Shown: in pieces, positions 53,632 through 64,000 of the stretch | How positions within the stretch are numbered: position 1 is the stretch's first letter | How the letters are laid out: every line of letters starts with the position of its first letter | NCBI RefSeq assembly: GCF_025118155.1 | Contig: NW_026251404.1 | Location: 532,926-596,925 of the forward strand | From: Cokeromyces recurvatus | Taxonomy: Eukaryota > Mucoromycota > Mucoromycetes > Mucorales > Mucoraceae | Direction of reading: 5' to 3' | DNA: 64,000 bases | Translations under genes and position numbers: made by a program | The notes under the pieces: generated by a model | Databases searched by the model: none | Told to the model about the DNA's origin: nothing | The model's input: the letters and a program-made list of their open reading frames with translations, nothing else

Positions 53632-55751
53632 ATGAATATTGATAATCAAGATAAATCAAGAGCTATAAAAGCTGAAAAGCAGGTTGAAAGATTAGAAAGA
53701 GAACTTGAGCTGCTAAAGTCACGGATTAAAGTAATAAGAATAATAAGAATAAAAAAGACAATACAATACAATATTTGCACATTGAGAAATAATAGTAAAA
53801 TGTTAACAATAAAAAGAAAACAGGTACAACATCATCTACTAAAGAATTAGATAAAATAAACTTTCAACTTCAAGAACAAGTAAAAGATTTAAAATATCAA
53901 CTTAAAAATCAACAATCAGAATACTCAAAGTTAAAAGAAACTTTAACAACAAAAACAAGTAATAGTTTAGCAATAATAGAATGATCTAGTCGATGCTCAT
54001 TATTTCATCTTCCTTTAATAAAATAAAATAAAAATTAAATAAATAGCTGAATATGAAGAAAAGTTGAAACGAATGAGAGGTAATAAAAAAAACAAAGTTT
54101 ATGTTAGTTGATAAGGTAAATTTAAATAAGATGATAGAAATATTTGGACAAGCATCAAAGAATATAGATAAATATCGAGTTACCATCGCTTCTAAAGATG
54201 TAGAAATTGAAAGACTTAAGACTGAATTACAAGAAAGTCAAATGAAAGAGCACACATATAAAGCGACTTCTGAATCACAACAATGTAATAAAAAATAAAA
54301 ATAAAAAATGAAAGGCTTATTTGAATATTTTTTTTTCTTTTAGTAACGATTGAAAAAGTAAATGCAGAAATTACTAATGCCAAAACTTTTTATGGAACAG
54401 AAATTAAACAGATGGAAGCAAAAAACAGACAACTAACAATTCAATTGGAACAAACTAAAAACGATTATGAACAATATAAAAAAAGGGCACGTACTTTGCT
54501 TGAAACAAGTAAAGAAGAAAAACTGAATTTAGTAAGAATTGATGAATTGGAAAAGCTTGTTCAACAACTTCAAGCCGAGAAAATGTAACAAAAATAAGCC
54601 ATGTAAAAAAAAAAAAAATGAGAGAAGATGGATGTTAATATGATTATTTAATAGGAAATATAAAAGAGAACAAACAGAGCATCAATCTTTATTAGAATAT
54701 GACCTTAGAAAAACACTGGATCGTATATGTGAATTAGAAACTATCCAAAACAAGTTGATAAAAGAAAACAATGTAAAAGAAGGAATAATAAATGAATTAA
54801 AAGCGTCTTTTAAACAAGAAAAAGAAAACCTTGAAGCAGGTATAAGTTTTATACACATATATATGAATATAAATAGCTATATTAAGGTTGAAAACAACAA
54901 AAGCATCTAGTAAAGAATTAAATGAACTCAAATTTAAATATGAAGCACAAATTCAAGAATTAGCAATTAATAACAATGTGGATGATCTAACACAAGAATT
55001 AATTCAATGTAAAGTTCGTATTCATAATTTAGAAGAAGCCAATGATTCTCTTCAACAACAGCTTTTGGGAAAAGAGAATGAAAAAGAAACACTTACGACG
55101 ACAACAACAACTTCTTCAGATAGTAGTAATACTCAATTATCACAATATGATGATAACGATCAGGATGTTTATGGTAACAGAGTATTTATGTTTCATAAAA
55201 ATCCTAAATATTAACTTTATTATTAGCCTCCATGAGTTCTCTACTTTCTACATTTATATCATATCAAACACCGGATGAGAAGATTAGTTTAGAGAAGCAA
55301 GTACAGCGTTTAAGTGAAATGTTACATGAAAGTGAAGAAAAGATTATTGCTTTAAAAAGTCAAGAAAAGGTAATAATTAATTATTTACAAATGAACATCT
55401 TTAATTAACGCCATAATTAGGTCTTAAAAGACGAATTAAGGTAATTAAAAAAAATTGATCAATCATGATTACTTTGAAATGATTAAAATTACCATTATAC
55501 TTGACAGAAAAATGGATGCCTTTGATAAAAGACAAAATATGAATGTTGAATATTTAAAAAATGTATTAATAAGCTTTTTAACATCAAATAATAAGCAGGT
55601 AAAAAGTAATTGAAAATATAGATTATAATTAAACTAATTCCCCTTTTATATACATTTACGTACATGTATAAAGGCAATGGTGCCTATTTTATCTAAATTA
55701 TTATGTTTAGATGAAACAGAAACAAATGCTATAATGAAGAATTGCATATAG
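53632..55751 (+). CDS. GRIP-domain golgin, long coiled coil
   Basis: Eleven exons give 501 aa: 53632-53730, 53817-53958, 54047-54079, 54108-54284, 54344-54584, 54655-54839, 54877-55173, 55227-55369, 55421-55440, 55508-55598 and 55674-55751. Nearly the whole protein is Glu/Lys/Leu/Gln heptad-like coiled coil. The last about 45 residues read MNVEYLKNVLISFL, then MVPILSKLLCLDETE, matching a GRIP domain, which docks on Arl1-GTP at the trans-Golgi; the key Tyr of the EYLKN motif is present. Yeast Imh1 is the family reference, but this protein is much shorter, so I give no symbol. Exon 2 uses an acceptor after AATAAAAAG and exon 9 is only 20 nt. The start codon lies about 90 bp after the LINE 3' end. 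Confidence 0.8.
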
Positions 55752-56740
55752 CAATAAAAGAGCTAATAATCTCCATTTCCAATGTATGACTGTTACTTTA
55801 TATTCGTGTACACCTTTTCTTGAAAGAAAATTATTTCACAGTATTGAAGAAAAGTGTACTGCATAATAAGAATATTTTTTATTTTATTTTTTTTTTTTTT
55901 TTTTTGTCAACTTCTGTTTTTTTGGGGAGGTTTTGTGATGGTGGTAATATATTTATTAATTATAATAATAATACTTGAGAAACATAGACTTGAAAATGAG
56001 TGTAAACAAAATAAATCATGATTTATCACTACATAGTAGTCAAGCCCACTGTAGTATATAACCTTACTATACATGTTGTATTCCAGCTATTACATTAGCT
56101 CTAGTTATAACAATAGATATTATTAATACATTTATGTGATCTAGCCTTCCTTGTCTAAATATATTATTATCTAAACATAGGCATCAATAGACGTAGATAG
56201 CTTTCTTCAAATAATATTAAAACACATCATCACTAGTTGTTTACAAGTATGATACCGAATCAAAATATACAAGAACAGTAACTATCCGAGCAGCAATTAA
56301 CTGGATCAAGCTAGTATCTGAATATCTTTAATTTAATAAAAGATGAATACACTTCGTACACACATTTTATTGTATTAAGTAAATGCTGTGTGTCAGAAAC
56401 TAAGCTTTGATTCGTACTCTTAATTGCTTCCATATTAATTCAGTAAAGCACACAATAAATAATGATATTTGAAATACTATAATAAAATGAAAGGATAGAT
56501 AGAATTAATTTTTTTAATTAACTTTGAGATAGTCAGTACCCCTGATTAATCACTTGATATTTTTTTTTTTTTGTATTTTTATCTTTATTGCCGAGAATAT
56601 GTCAGTCGGAACATTCTAAGTTGTTCTCGATCATGATACATGAATGTTGACAAATTGTAATTATGGGGTAGTAGAGGTTAAGTCTTCCAAGTACAAAGGA
56701 GAAGATAGTAGATTATGTTTCCTTTTTTTTTTTTTTTGAA
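55752..56740. other. AT-rich intergenic region
   Basis: About 1 kb downstream of the golgin. It contains a T run at about 55886-55906 and no supported gene. It ends at a T run (about 56722-56737) that borders the Fanzor-like relic. Confidence 0.5.
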
Positions 56741-57520
56741 CCATGCAATTTAATGGCGTTGGGCTAACTATTATTATAAAAAGATTGGATATGCAAGGTA
56801 AATACTTGTCTAAGCATAGGTATATAATAGAACAAATACAGTATGTATATAAGCTTTTTTCTCGGAACAATAACAACAACAAATTACTGGTAAATGTGTG
56901 GCAATTGATCCAGGAAGACGAGGTTTGCTTTACTATGTACGCGAAAAATTATACTGTTGATGTACTAATAAAACATCAGTATGTAAAGTCTCATTAAAAA
57001 CAATTTTAAAAGAGAAGAAAATGTAGAAGAATATTGCGAAAGAACACTTTTGCATTTTGATACATTGAATCTTAAAGGACTTGAAGATTTTTTAAAAAAA
57101 CAGGCCTATAGTTTTTAATGATTTACATTACTATTATATTAAAATTACTTCTAGTCGTGATAATGCTATCAATCTGCGTCGAAATTCAAAACCATCTATG
57201 TACATCAAGAAACAAGCCCTGATAAAAATTATTAGAAATTTTTTTTGTCGAGATATAGAGTTTATAATGAGTAATTGATCTATCTCGAATACTGGATATC
57301 ACAAACCAATACGTGTTATCAAATTTAAGAGGTTACTGAAAAAGCACGATTTTTTTTTGTTACTGTCAAGTAAGGAATTTAATACAAGTAAATACTGCCC
57401 CAAATACTGAAGCTTAAGTTTTGAAATAGTTTGAAATGTTTGAAAACCTTAGTCCATACAGAAGACCAGCGAATCCCCCTCCCTCCTCAGTTATCAGGTA
57501 TGGTTTTTTAAGATAATTCT
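56741..57520 (+). pseudogene. decayed Fanzor/TnpB-like RuvC nuclease
   Basis: Broken coding sequence, read in shifting frames, keeps the order of a Fanzor/TnpB C-terminal half. A FNGVGLTIIIKR string opens it (about 56745). CVAIDPGRRGLLYYVREKLY follows, matching the RuvC-I motif with its catalytic Asp codon at 56907-56909. At 57271-57355 the frame reads SN-stop-SISNTGYHKPIRVIKFKRLLKKHDF, where a Trp codon probably became TGA. After a one-base slip in a T run (57352-57358) comes EFNTSKYCPKY, the start of the C-terminal zinc ribbon, then PYRRPANPPPSSV. The N-terminal part (wedge/REC) is not visible. Several stops exclude function. Fanzors are eukaryotic RNA-guided relatives of TnpB. The family call is from motifs seen by eye. 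Confidence 0.65.
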
Positions 57521-58274
57521 ATTATTTTTAAGATTTTAAGGTTATTCTTCATTTTATTTAAATAGGTGCACAGATTAAATATGTACATAGGCTTTTCTTT
57601 ACAGATGGGAATCCCGGTATTACCTTTAGAATCTTGATCTTACAGCATACTTGAGCATGCTCGCTATTGTTTGGCCTTTGTGGGTAGATGGTGTTATCCT
57701 TGAATGTTTTTAGCACACTTTAGTTAGTCAGCGATCGAAAAGAAACCTAGAAATTGAAAGTTTTCAATCAAAGTGTAGACAGTAGTACAATCTTTCAGTC
57801 AATTTATCATTAGATTTAACCTAGATACAAAGTAAGTTCTTTTTTTTAGTTTTTTTTTAAAAAAAATGAACTAATTTATCTATTATAAACTAGAGTAGGT
57901 TTTCCATTGACGCATTTATCGTTTTTTATTTATTTATTTATTTTATTCTTAAACTATTTTAAATTTAATGTAAACTACTCATTTCATATCATCTCATAAT
58001 CTCACGACTAGTATGACTTTTTTTTTAACCTTTTTTTTTTCATTTATGCGATATGTTTTTCTTTAACATAGCAATATAGTTTTTCCCGACCTCAAGGTTA
58101 CATTAAAAAGAAATATATAGAACGCTTTTATAATTAAAAGTGCGACATAATTTCGAAATAATGATGTCCGCATAAAATACTCTATTTTTTTTTAATTTTA
58201 ATTTTCTTTTTCTTTTTTTTTTTTTTAAGAAAAAATATACATTAATATACCATATATTCGTTTTTTAAAAAAAA
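57521..58274. other. intergenic region upstream of the lectin-like gene
   Basis: AT-rich; T-rich tracts lie near 57840-57860 and 58200-58225. I see no gene. Any guide RNA or terminal sequence belonging to the Fanzor relic would be in the left part, but none is recognisable. Confidence 0.5.
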
Positions 58275-59450
58275 ATGACTACTGGATTCCCTCAAAGACG
58301 TTATTTTTATATCAAATCTCGCAAAAGTAATGCTTGTATAGATGTTTACATGGGAGAAACTACTGTAAATACTATATTTAGCAGCTTAATGTGTTTTATT
58401 TTATTTTATTTTTATTTATTTTTTTTAACTAACTTCGGAAATATAGCCTGATTCTAGTGTAATTATTTGGCCACAGGTAACATATAATATATATATGTGT
58501 GTATATTTTTTTTTAAAACTTTGCGTTTACATCTATAGAAAGGAAGCGATGATAATGATAATCAGGTAAAGGAGCAATAATAATTCCTGGAATTATTGAT
58601 AAAAATATAACTTAAGGTTTATATGTATACCTAATTAAAAAAAAAATAGCTCTGGCGTTTTGATGATGGTTTTTTAATTAATAAGAAGTCCAATTTAGGT
58701 AAATTTAATGCTTGAAATAAAAACTTGCCTACTAATATTATTTATTATATTTAGTTATGGATATTCGTGGTGGTGATCTCAAATCTGATAAGCCTATTGT
58801 TCAATATGATCGTAAAATGACCATGTATGTTGCTTTAATTCAATTTATACATTTGTTTATAACTTTTTCTTTTTTTTTTTTAGGGCTCATAATCAAAGGT
58901 GGGGTTACCGCGATGGTTATATTTACTGCTTAGCTGATCCTCGTCTTGTTTTAGATATTAAGGTAAAAAAAAAAAAAAAGAAAAAAAAATGTTCATATTT
59001 GTATATATTTAAAATATTGGTACTTAAATTATATGTATAGGGTGGTGGAAGCAAGGAAGGTACCAAGGTTATTTTGTATAAGCGAAAGGAGAATGATAAT
59101 GATAATCAACAATGGATTATTGAACCCTTCGGTGAACCTCTTGACCAACGTGAAACTCAGAAGCCTATATATGGTGGTCGTCCAAAGGAAGAAACACCTT
59201 ATAATCCGCCTCAAGGCGGAGGAGCTGCTGGTATTAGTAGTATTGGTAATGCCTCTAGTTATTCCCCTGCTAGTAATCAGCATTTCCACCATCAAGAGTA
59301 TAATGATCAATTTGCTTCTCAGTATGGCCGTTCTAATCAGTCACAATACTCTCAAGATGGTGGTAATAATGATTTCTCTCGTTATCAGTCGCACTCTAGT
59401 GGTTATGGTAATTATGGTCCTCCTGATGATAAAAACCCTATGTATCGTCA

Positions 59451-59454
<4 letters not shown>
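58275..59454 (+). CDS. beta-trefoil (ricin B-type lectin fold) protein with disordered tail
   Basis: Seven exons, 58275-58364, 58447-58476, 58539-58565, 58650-58698, 58755-58824, 58884-58962 and 59041-59454, give 252 aa. The first about 150 residues form three related segments, each ending in a QxW-type motif: NQLWRFDDGFLINKKSNLVMD, then NQRWGYRDGYIYCLADPRLVLD, then NQQWIIEPFG. This is the beta-trefoil pattern of the carbohydrate-binding lectin fold. No catalytic domain is present and nothing suggests a toxin. The tail from about 160 is Gly/Ser/Gln/Tyr-rich (SQYGRSNQSQYSQDGG) and probably disordered. No signal peptide is visible (MTTGFPQRRYF), so it is likely intracellular. The very small exons each keep frame. 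Ligand unknown. Confidence 0.82.
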
Positions 59455-59489
<35 letters not shown>

Positions 59490-60071
59490 CATATATATCA
59501 AATTGGAATATATTACCATTAAATAAAGGCTTTTACTAGGTACGAAATGTAATTGCATTTTGTTATGAAGTCTTAATTCATAATATAAATAATAATATGA
59601 GAATAGTATAGACATATACAAATATAACCATGCATTTTTTATTACAAGATTTCTGTTGCTGATCTTTAAGCAAAATGTGATGGTATAGATTGTAATATTA
59701 TAAAAGATAAAAAAGAACGAAAGAAAGAAGGCGAGAAAGGATTATAATTTGACACTTTTTATTCAATGTAAAAGAATAATAATAATAAAAAGAATTAAAG
59801 ATTAAAGATTATATCGTGCCTAAACAACTGCTTATATTTATACTAATGATTCCTGAATCAAAGAAATAAAAATAACCATCAAAGAACATGAGTCATGAAA
59901 CAGTATAAGTATTCAGATATACAAGTCTTGTTGACTCAAGAGATTGATCTATGGATTACCTATTGGGTGTTATAATGATCTGATTAAGTTTTAAATAAAA
60001 AATTTATTATTCAATCTGAGTATGGGTTCCTGATGTCTTTTACATTTTTATTTTATTGGATGGATCAAAGA
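59455..60071. other. intergenic region
   Basis: Begins with about 33 A right after the lectin-like stop codon. The rest is AT-rich with no gene I can support. Confidence 0.5.
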
Positions 60072-60610
60072 CGACCTGAATCCTTTATCAACGTTATAAA
60101 AATAAATATTTAGAAATGATACAATTTCTTATTATATGTTTAGGTTTATAGTTTATCCTGTATTATGCAATTCATCATTTATAATATTACTCATACTTAT
60201 TTCCAAAGCTTACTCTATAATGGCTGCCAGAAGCCATTTGTCTCACTCCTCTTTACAAACAAGGCAATACTTTTTCAGGATTGATTTGAGTTTGCCATTA
60301 GCTCATTCCACTTTGCCTTGTTCTTGATGTCAGCAAGGAACTTCAAAATTCAATTTAACACTATAATTGGTAATCATCGTCACTTTTGGTCCTTCAGCAT
60401 TGAAATGACGGCCATTATCGCAAGAGACTACTAAAGATTTTTTTTTGATATTGGCAGACTCATTTGAATAGTGAAAGACATGTAAATGATGCGCTTTGGA
60501 AAGCTGCAGGATAGCTGTCAATCTATCTGGAGAAAGTGTCAATTATCACTAGAGCAGAGTAATAATGTTTGACAGAAATTATAAAAGATTTAATATCACA
60601 ACAATATCAA
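60072..60610 (-). pseudogene. decayed retroviral-type integrase domain
   Basis: On the minus strand the integrase core appears in order: YYSALVIIDTFSR (first Asp) near 60570-60530, a stop, then IDSYPAAFQSA. After a slip in a T run (about 60437-60446) comes VVSCDNGRHFNAE (second Asp) near 60430-60390, then HQEQGKVE (catalytic Glu) near 60325-60305, ANGKLKSILKKYC and DKWLLAAIIE. Stops interrupt it (for example VE-stop-ANG, where related domains have Arg). The pattern fits integrases of LTR or KRBA2-like elements. No long terminal repeats or reverse transcriptase are seen nearby. The 3' end is shared with the fragment at 35870-36105. Confidence 0.68.
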
Positions 60611-61065
60611 CTACGTGTGACTTCAATATTACTTCAGTTGACAAAAAGATAAAGAAAAAGAAAAAGAATATAAAGACAAAAGACAAGACTATGAAACATC
60701 TGTATAGTTTATTAAAGACAAAATAATACAAAGGTTGTACACCAACTCAAAAAATGGTTTCAATGTTCTCTAAAATTTCAGTTTTTTTCTTTTTTCTTCA
60801 TATCATTAAATTGAAACGGCTAAAAATAGAACACAGTAATACTGGTTTTTTCCATTTATTTGGCGGCCTTTGAAGTTTAGGTTTGCGCTATTGAAGCTCA
60901 GTTTGCAGCCTTTGCCATCCAACTTTGCGTTGGTTGACACTAATTGTGCATCATTGGAAAACCGCAAATTACAGAATGCACAAGTGTATATTGCTTTTAT
61001 TTAATCTTTTTTCATAATATATTTCAAACTACAAGGCTAATTAAAGGAGGAAAGGGGATATAAAG
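60611..61065. other. intergenic region flanking the DDE element
   Basis: About 450 bp without a gene. The left end of the DDE element should be here, but I could not match a terminal inverted repeat to the right side. Confidence 0.4.
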
Positions 61066-62686
61066 CTACAACATTGACTCCATGTTTAAACACCTATCAA
61101 AAAACGATATGGAATGTCTAATCCAACCTTCGCAATTGGAAACGGTAACTTTCCTAGCAGCTTCGCTGATTCGTGGAATCAAAGTATCCTTCTCAGTAAC
61201 TTCCCCTCTCCGAATATTCAGCTTGATCTTGGACCACATTTCTTCAATCGGATTCAGGAAAGGGGAGTATACTGGAAGGTACATGCATTTATAGCCACGA
61301 CGAGAAATTAATTCTTGGACTTCAGTACTTTTATGAATGGGAGCGTTGTCCATAACTAAATAGCGGCCATTCAGATCATTTTCATCCAGTGCATCCATTG
61401 TTTTTTCCAAAAATTGCATATAATGACTTGTTCTAGTACCAATACGACCGTTCACAATTTCAACACCAGATTCAGCCAACTCGAGCTTTCTTTTCTTGGA
61501 AGCTACTGCTGTAGGCTTACGCACCATCAAATTGACAATTCCCAATTCGCACATCGCACCAATGATACTAATAAACACACCACGTTGCGCGGAAACTATT
61601 GTTTTAGCAGGAGTCCCACGCAAAGAACGTCCAAAGGTTCTCTTTATATGCAAATTGAAGCCTGCCTCGTCAATAAACACACAGCTTCTGAGGTAATCAA
61701 AATCAGACATCCCCATCCACTTCAAGATCTTCTCTTTTCTCTTCTCCAAAGTGGAAAGCTCATTGCGAGCGGCAGGAAGTTTCTCTAGTTTCTTCATTGT
61801 AAGACCGCAACGCTTGGTCAAATGCTTTGAAATTGCCGAGACAGTAATCTCTAAACCAGGAAAACTATCCATCACAGCTTTTCTTGCTTCATTCAATGTA
61901 GCATCTGCATGCTTCTCATAGAATTCTAAAAAAAAGATGGAATGTTCCTCAAAAAGCTTTTGGTTTCCATACTTTCGTTCCTTAGGCTTGGCAGGCTCTG
62001 TAACAACAATCTCCTCGTCAGTATCGACCTCCATGCATTCTGTCAGTCTCCTTTCCTCAATAAGCAAACGGGCTTTGCGAACATAATCTTGCGCAGTGCG
62101 AACTACAATTCCTGTTTCTCTGGCAGCCTCTGAGGCAAACATATGTTCTTGAAACACCAAGCGAAAGAGATTATTAATCTAGTAATTGAAAAGGGAATCT
62201 GTCAGTCTTTTTTATGAAAAGTATTAGAATGCATAATGGCATTACCTGTTGTTCGGTGTACTTGCGATATTGACGCTTGATTATTTGATCAGCTCTAGGT
62301 ATCATTCCGAAAGGTAACTTTTTAGTAGTAGCAGTAGTAGTTGTTTTGTGGCCGGCTGTTTTTGAAGCAGAGATACCAGTGTTAGGTTCGACAGTCTCAG
62401 GCTTAAAGTTGGATAAGGTAAAAAGCTGTTGCACATCGTTATGCGGCCCATCTTTGTTAGAGGAAACGCAATCCATTTGGACTGATTCGACAAAATCGTT
62501 GCGCACCTGACCACGTTGAGCGTTGTTGTTTTCGCTAAAATTTTCATATTGGAAACCAGCAAAAGCTTCTAAGAAATGGCTATTGGGATTTGAATCTGCG
62601 CCGGCATTGTTCATATGCTTGTAGCAGTGTTCATCCATAATAATTTGGAGAGAGTTTGACATTTTATAAGAAATACAGTGACTCAT
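61066..62686 (-). CDS. DDE transposase (Tc1/mariner superfamily), apparently intact
   Basis: Two exons, 62686-62246 and 62178-61066, give 517 aa (509 aa from a second ATG at 62662, which I think more likely). A Thr/Asn-rich N-terminus carries IIKRQYRKYTEQQ. After the intron comes an HTH-like part (FASEAARETGIVVRTAQDYV), then SAISKHLTKRCGLTMKKL. The catalytic core has CVFIDEAGFNLH (Asp), YLVMDNAPIHKSTEV (Asp) and YSPFLNPIEEMWSKIK (Glu), with 34 residues between the second Asp and the first Glu. No stop or frameshift interrupts it, unlike the relic at 29-30 kb. The intron (GT at 62245, AG at 62179) restores a continuous frame, so the protein may be expressible. Codons are GC-richer than the host genes. 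Confidence 0.88.
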
Positions 62687-62881
62687 AAAACTGTCCCAAT
62701 GTTTTGCACTTTTCTCTTTAACTGACCCGTTCTTCTTTTGTAATCATGCTAGAAAGATACCGAAGATATCATTCGATAGCCTAAGTAATTCTCTATCAAG
62801 TCATTACCAAAAATAGTAATATAATTTAAAACTCAGCGTAAAATATTAAATAAAAAATTGAATATGCATTGGGACAGTTTT
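62687..62881. repeat. inverted repeat pair of 15 bp, possible element end or MITE
   Basis: AAAACTGTCCCAATG at 62687-62701 is the exact reverse complement of CATTGGGACAGTTTT at 62867-62881, 165 bp apart. A third related string, CTGTCCCA, occurs near 62911. The pair lies exactly between the DDE gene and the Tc1 gene. It may be terminal repeats of a short non-autonomous element, or facing ends of two neighbouring elements. Confidence 0.7.
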
Positions 62882-63048
62882 GTGGCCGTACCTATAAAAA
62901 TAAAATCTGTCCCACAATTTGGCAGTAACTTCAGCCTAGCATATAGTAGCAATCGTAGTATTTCTTTGTACCTTCCACAGTATAATTAAGGTAAGTTCTA
63001 GAATATTCTATAATTTTGGGGACTAAATCTTGAGGCCATATTGTTAGT

Positions 63049-64000
63049 ATGCGCTCCATAAGTGAAAACCAAAGAAATGACATTATTGCCAAGCTCAACA
63101 GCGGACTTTCTGTGCGTCAAGTGGCTGAGCAGATTGGCGTGAGTCGGAGTTCGGTGTGTCGCATCGGAAAAACATATTTATCTGGGCGCAGCTTGTCAAA
63201 AGGGGGACGACCTGGTAAGCTCACGGAGAGGGACAAGCACTACTGTGTTCATAAAATAACTAGAGGAGGTTTAGAAAACGCTGTGCAAGTCGGAAATTCA
63301 ATTAGATCGGAGTTAGGCAAGTCAGTCTCATTGGAGACAGTTCGTCGCGCTTTAAAATCACTCGGTCTGGGTTCTATAGAGAAGGAAGCGAAACCTGCAC
63401 TTAGTCCCACAAATATTAAAGAACGACTTAGATGGGCAAAGAAGTATAAAGACTACACAGTCGATGATTGGAGAAGGGTTATTTGGTCTGACGAGACCAA
63501 AATTAATCGTTTTAACTCCGATGGACGTGTCTGGGCTTGGATAAGGGACAATGAAAGTCTTCAAATGCGTCATATTAAGCAGAATTATAAACATGGAGGT
63601 GGTTCAATCATGATTTGGAGTTGTATTACCTGCGTCGGAGTTGGCTGGATGTGCAAAATAGACTCTACTATGGACGGAGAGCTTTATAAGGAAATCCTTC
63701 AAGACGAATTAGAGAAATCTATCGAAATGGTGTGCAAGCAAACAGGATTAAGGAGAGACCAAATCGTCTTCCAGCATGATAACGATTCAAAACATAGGTC
63801 AATTCCAATCAAAGAATACTTGAAAAGCCAGGAATACGAAGTTCTTGATTGGCCATCACAGTCTCCAGACCTTAATCCTATTGAACATATGTGGGCTCTA
63901 ACAAAAAGAAAACTTAATGAGTATGAGACACCACCTAAGGGTATTCGTGAGCTTTTTGAAAGAATTACGGACGTATGGTACAATAAGATCGCCAAAGAAG
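63049..64000 (+). CDS. Tc1-family transposase, partial (runs off the window)
   Basis: Open from ATG at 63049 to the window end, 317 codons with no stop. An N-terminal HTH appears in LSVRQVAEQIGVSRSSVCRI, followed by the GRPGKL (GRPR-like) hook and a second HTH (SLETVRRALKSLGL). The catalytic core reads VIWSDETKINRFNSDGRVWAW (first Asp), IVFQHDNDSKHRS (second Asp) and WPSQSPDLNPIEHMWALTKR (Glu); 34 residues lie between the last two acids, the D34E signature of Tc1. Only about 25 residues should be missing at the C-terminus by family length. The copy looks young. Codons are again GC-richer than those of host genes. Confidence 0.93.
   Translation, partial: MRSISENQRNDIIAKLNSGLSVRQVAEQIGVSRSSVCRIGKTYLSGRSLSKGGRPGKLTERDKHYCVHKITRGGLENAVQVGNSIRSELGKSVSLETVRRALKSLGLGSIEKEAKPALSPTNIKERLRWAKKYKDYTVDDWRRVIWSDETKINRFNSDGRVWAWIRDNESLQMRHIKQNYKHGGGSIMIWSCITCVGVGWMCKIDSTMDGELYKEILQDELEKSIEMVCKQTGLRRDQIVFQHDNDSKHRSIPIKEYLKSQEYEVLDWPSQSPDLNPIEHMWALTKRKLNEYETPPKGIRELFERITDVWYNKIAKE

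Noticed and set aside
58275..59454. Toxin gene, because of the ricin B-type lectin fold
   Set aside because: Only the sugar-binding beta-trefoil is present. There is no catalytic domain and no secretion signal, so nothing supports a toxin.
59033..59539. Alternative plus-strand frame of 168 codons over the lectin-like gene
   Set aside because: It is Ile/Leu/Val-rich shadow sequence; the other frame continues the beta-trefoil QxW pattern and ends in a sensible stop.

Overview
This is eukaryotic nuclear DNA from a fungus, most likely an early-diverging Mucoromycota species (Mucorales-like). The DNA is very AT-rich and full of poly-A/poly-T runs of 10 to 63 nt. Genes carry many short GT-AG introns, and the genetic code looks standard. 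The species call is inference; the fungal call rests on ROM2-, VTS1-, PHO85- and Trm4-type genes.

From the left: a small unrecognised ORF (1724-2110), a Trm4/NSUN2 tRNA m5C methyltransferase (3862-6573, +), an FHA-RING ubiquitin ligase of the Dma/CHFR type (6872-8342, -), a PRCC-family protein (8609-9751, -), the ribosome-biogenesis WD40 protein Utp17/WDR75 (10110-13103, +) and a Rom2-type Rho GEF (13366-17741, -). After a gene-poor gap come Vts1/Smaug (20688-22941, +), ribosomal protein eL29 (23343-23723, -), methylenetetrahydrofolate reductase (24274-26522, -) and a class I methyltransferase (26774-28650, -).

The stretch 28.9-36.1 kb is mobile-element debris: a broken DDE transposon with 66-bp terminal inverted repeats, the 3' end of a LINE directly beside it, and a retroviral-type integrase fragment. 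Housekeeping genes resume with a mitochondrial-type adenylate kinase (36728-37730, +), a J-domain protein fused to a TMEM185-like membrane region (37970-39438, -), aspartyl aminopeptidase (39569-41798, -), APC10 (41954-43117, +), a PQ-loop transporter (43304-44559, +), a C2H2 zinc-finger protein (44826-45643, +), L-2-hydroxyglutarate dehydrogenase (46105-47452, +), a PHO85/CDK5-type kinase (47630-49299, -) and an ankyrin protein (50519-51410, -). A second LINE copy sits between the divergent ankyrin gene and a GRIP golgin (53632-55751, +).

The right end again carries accessory DNA. It holds a decayed Fanzor/TnpB-like RuvC nuclease (about 56741-57520), a beta-trefoil lectin-like gene (58275-59454, +), a decayed integrase (about 60072-60610, -) matching the copy near 36 kb, an intact intron-containing DDE transposase (61066-62686, -) and the start of a Tc1 transposase running off the window (63049 onward, +).

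The host genes do not form a pathway; they are ordinary housekeeping and signalling genes. The most notable findings are the Fanzor relic, the paired integrase relics, the LINE inside a divergent promoter, and unusual splice structures (poly-A 3' splice sites, an ATG-only exon, a 13-nt microexon, one unresolved exon junction). All exon coordinates were worked out by hand from GT-AG sites and reading frame.
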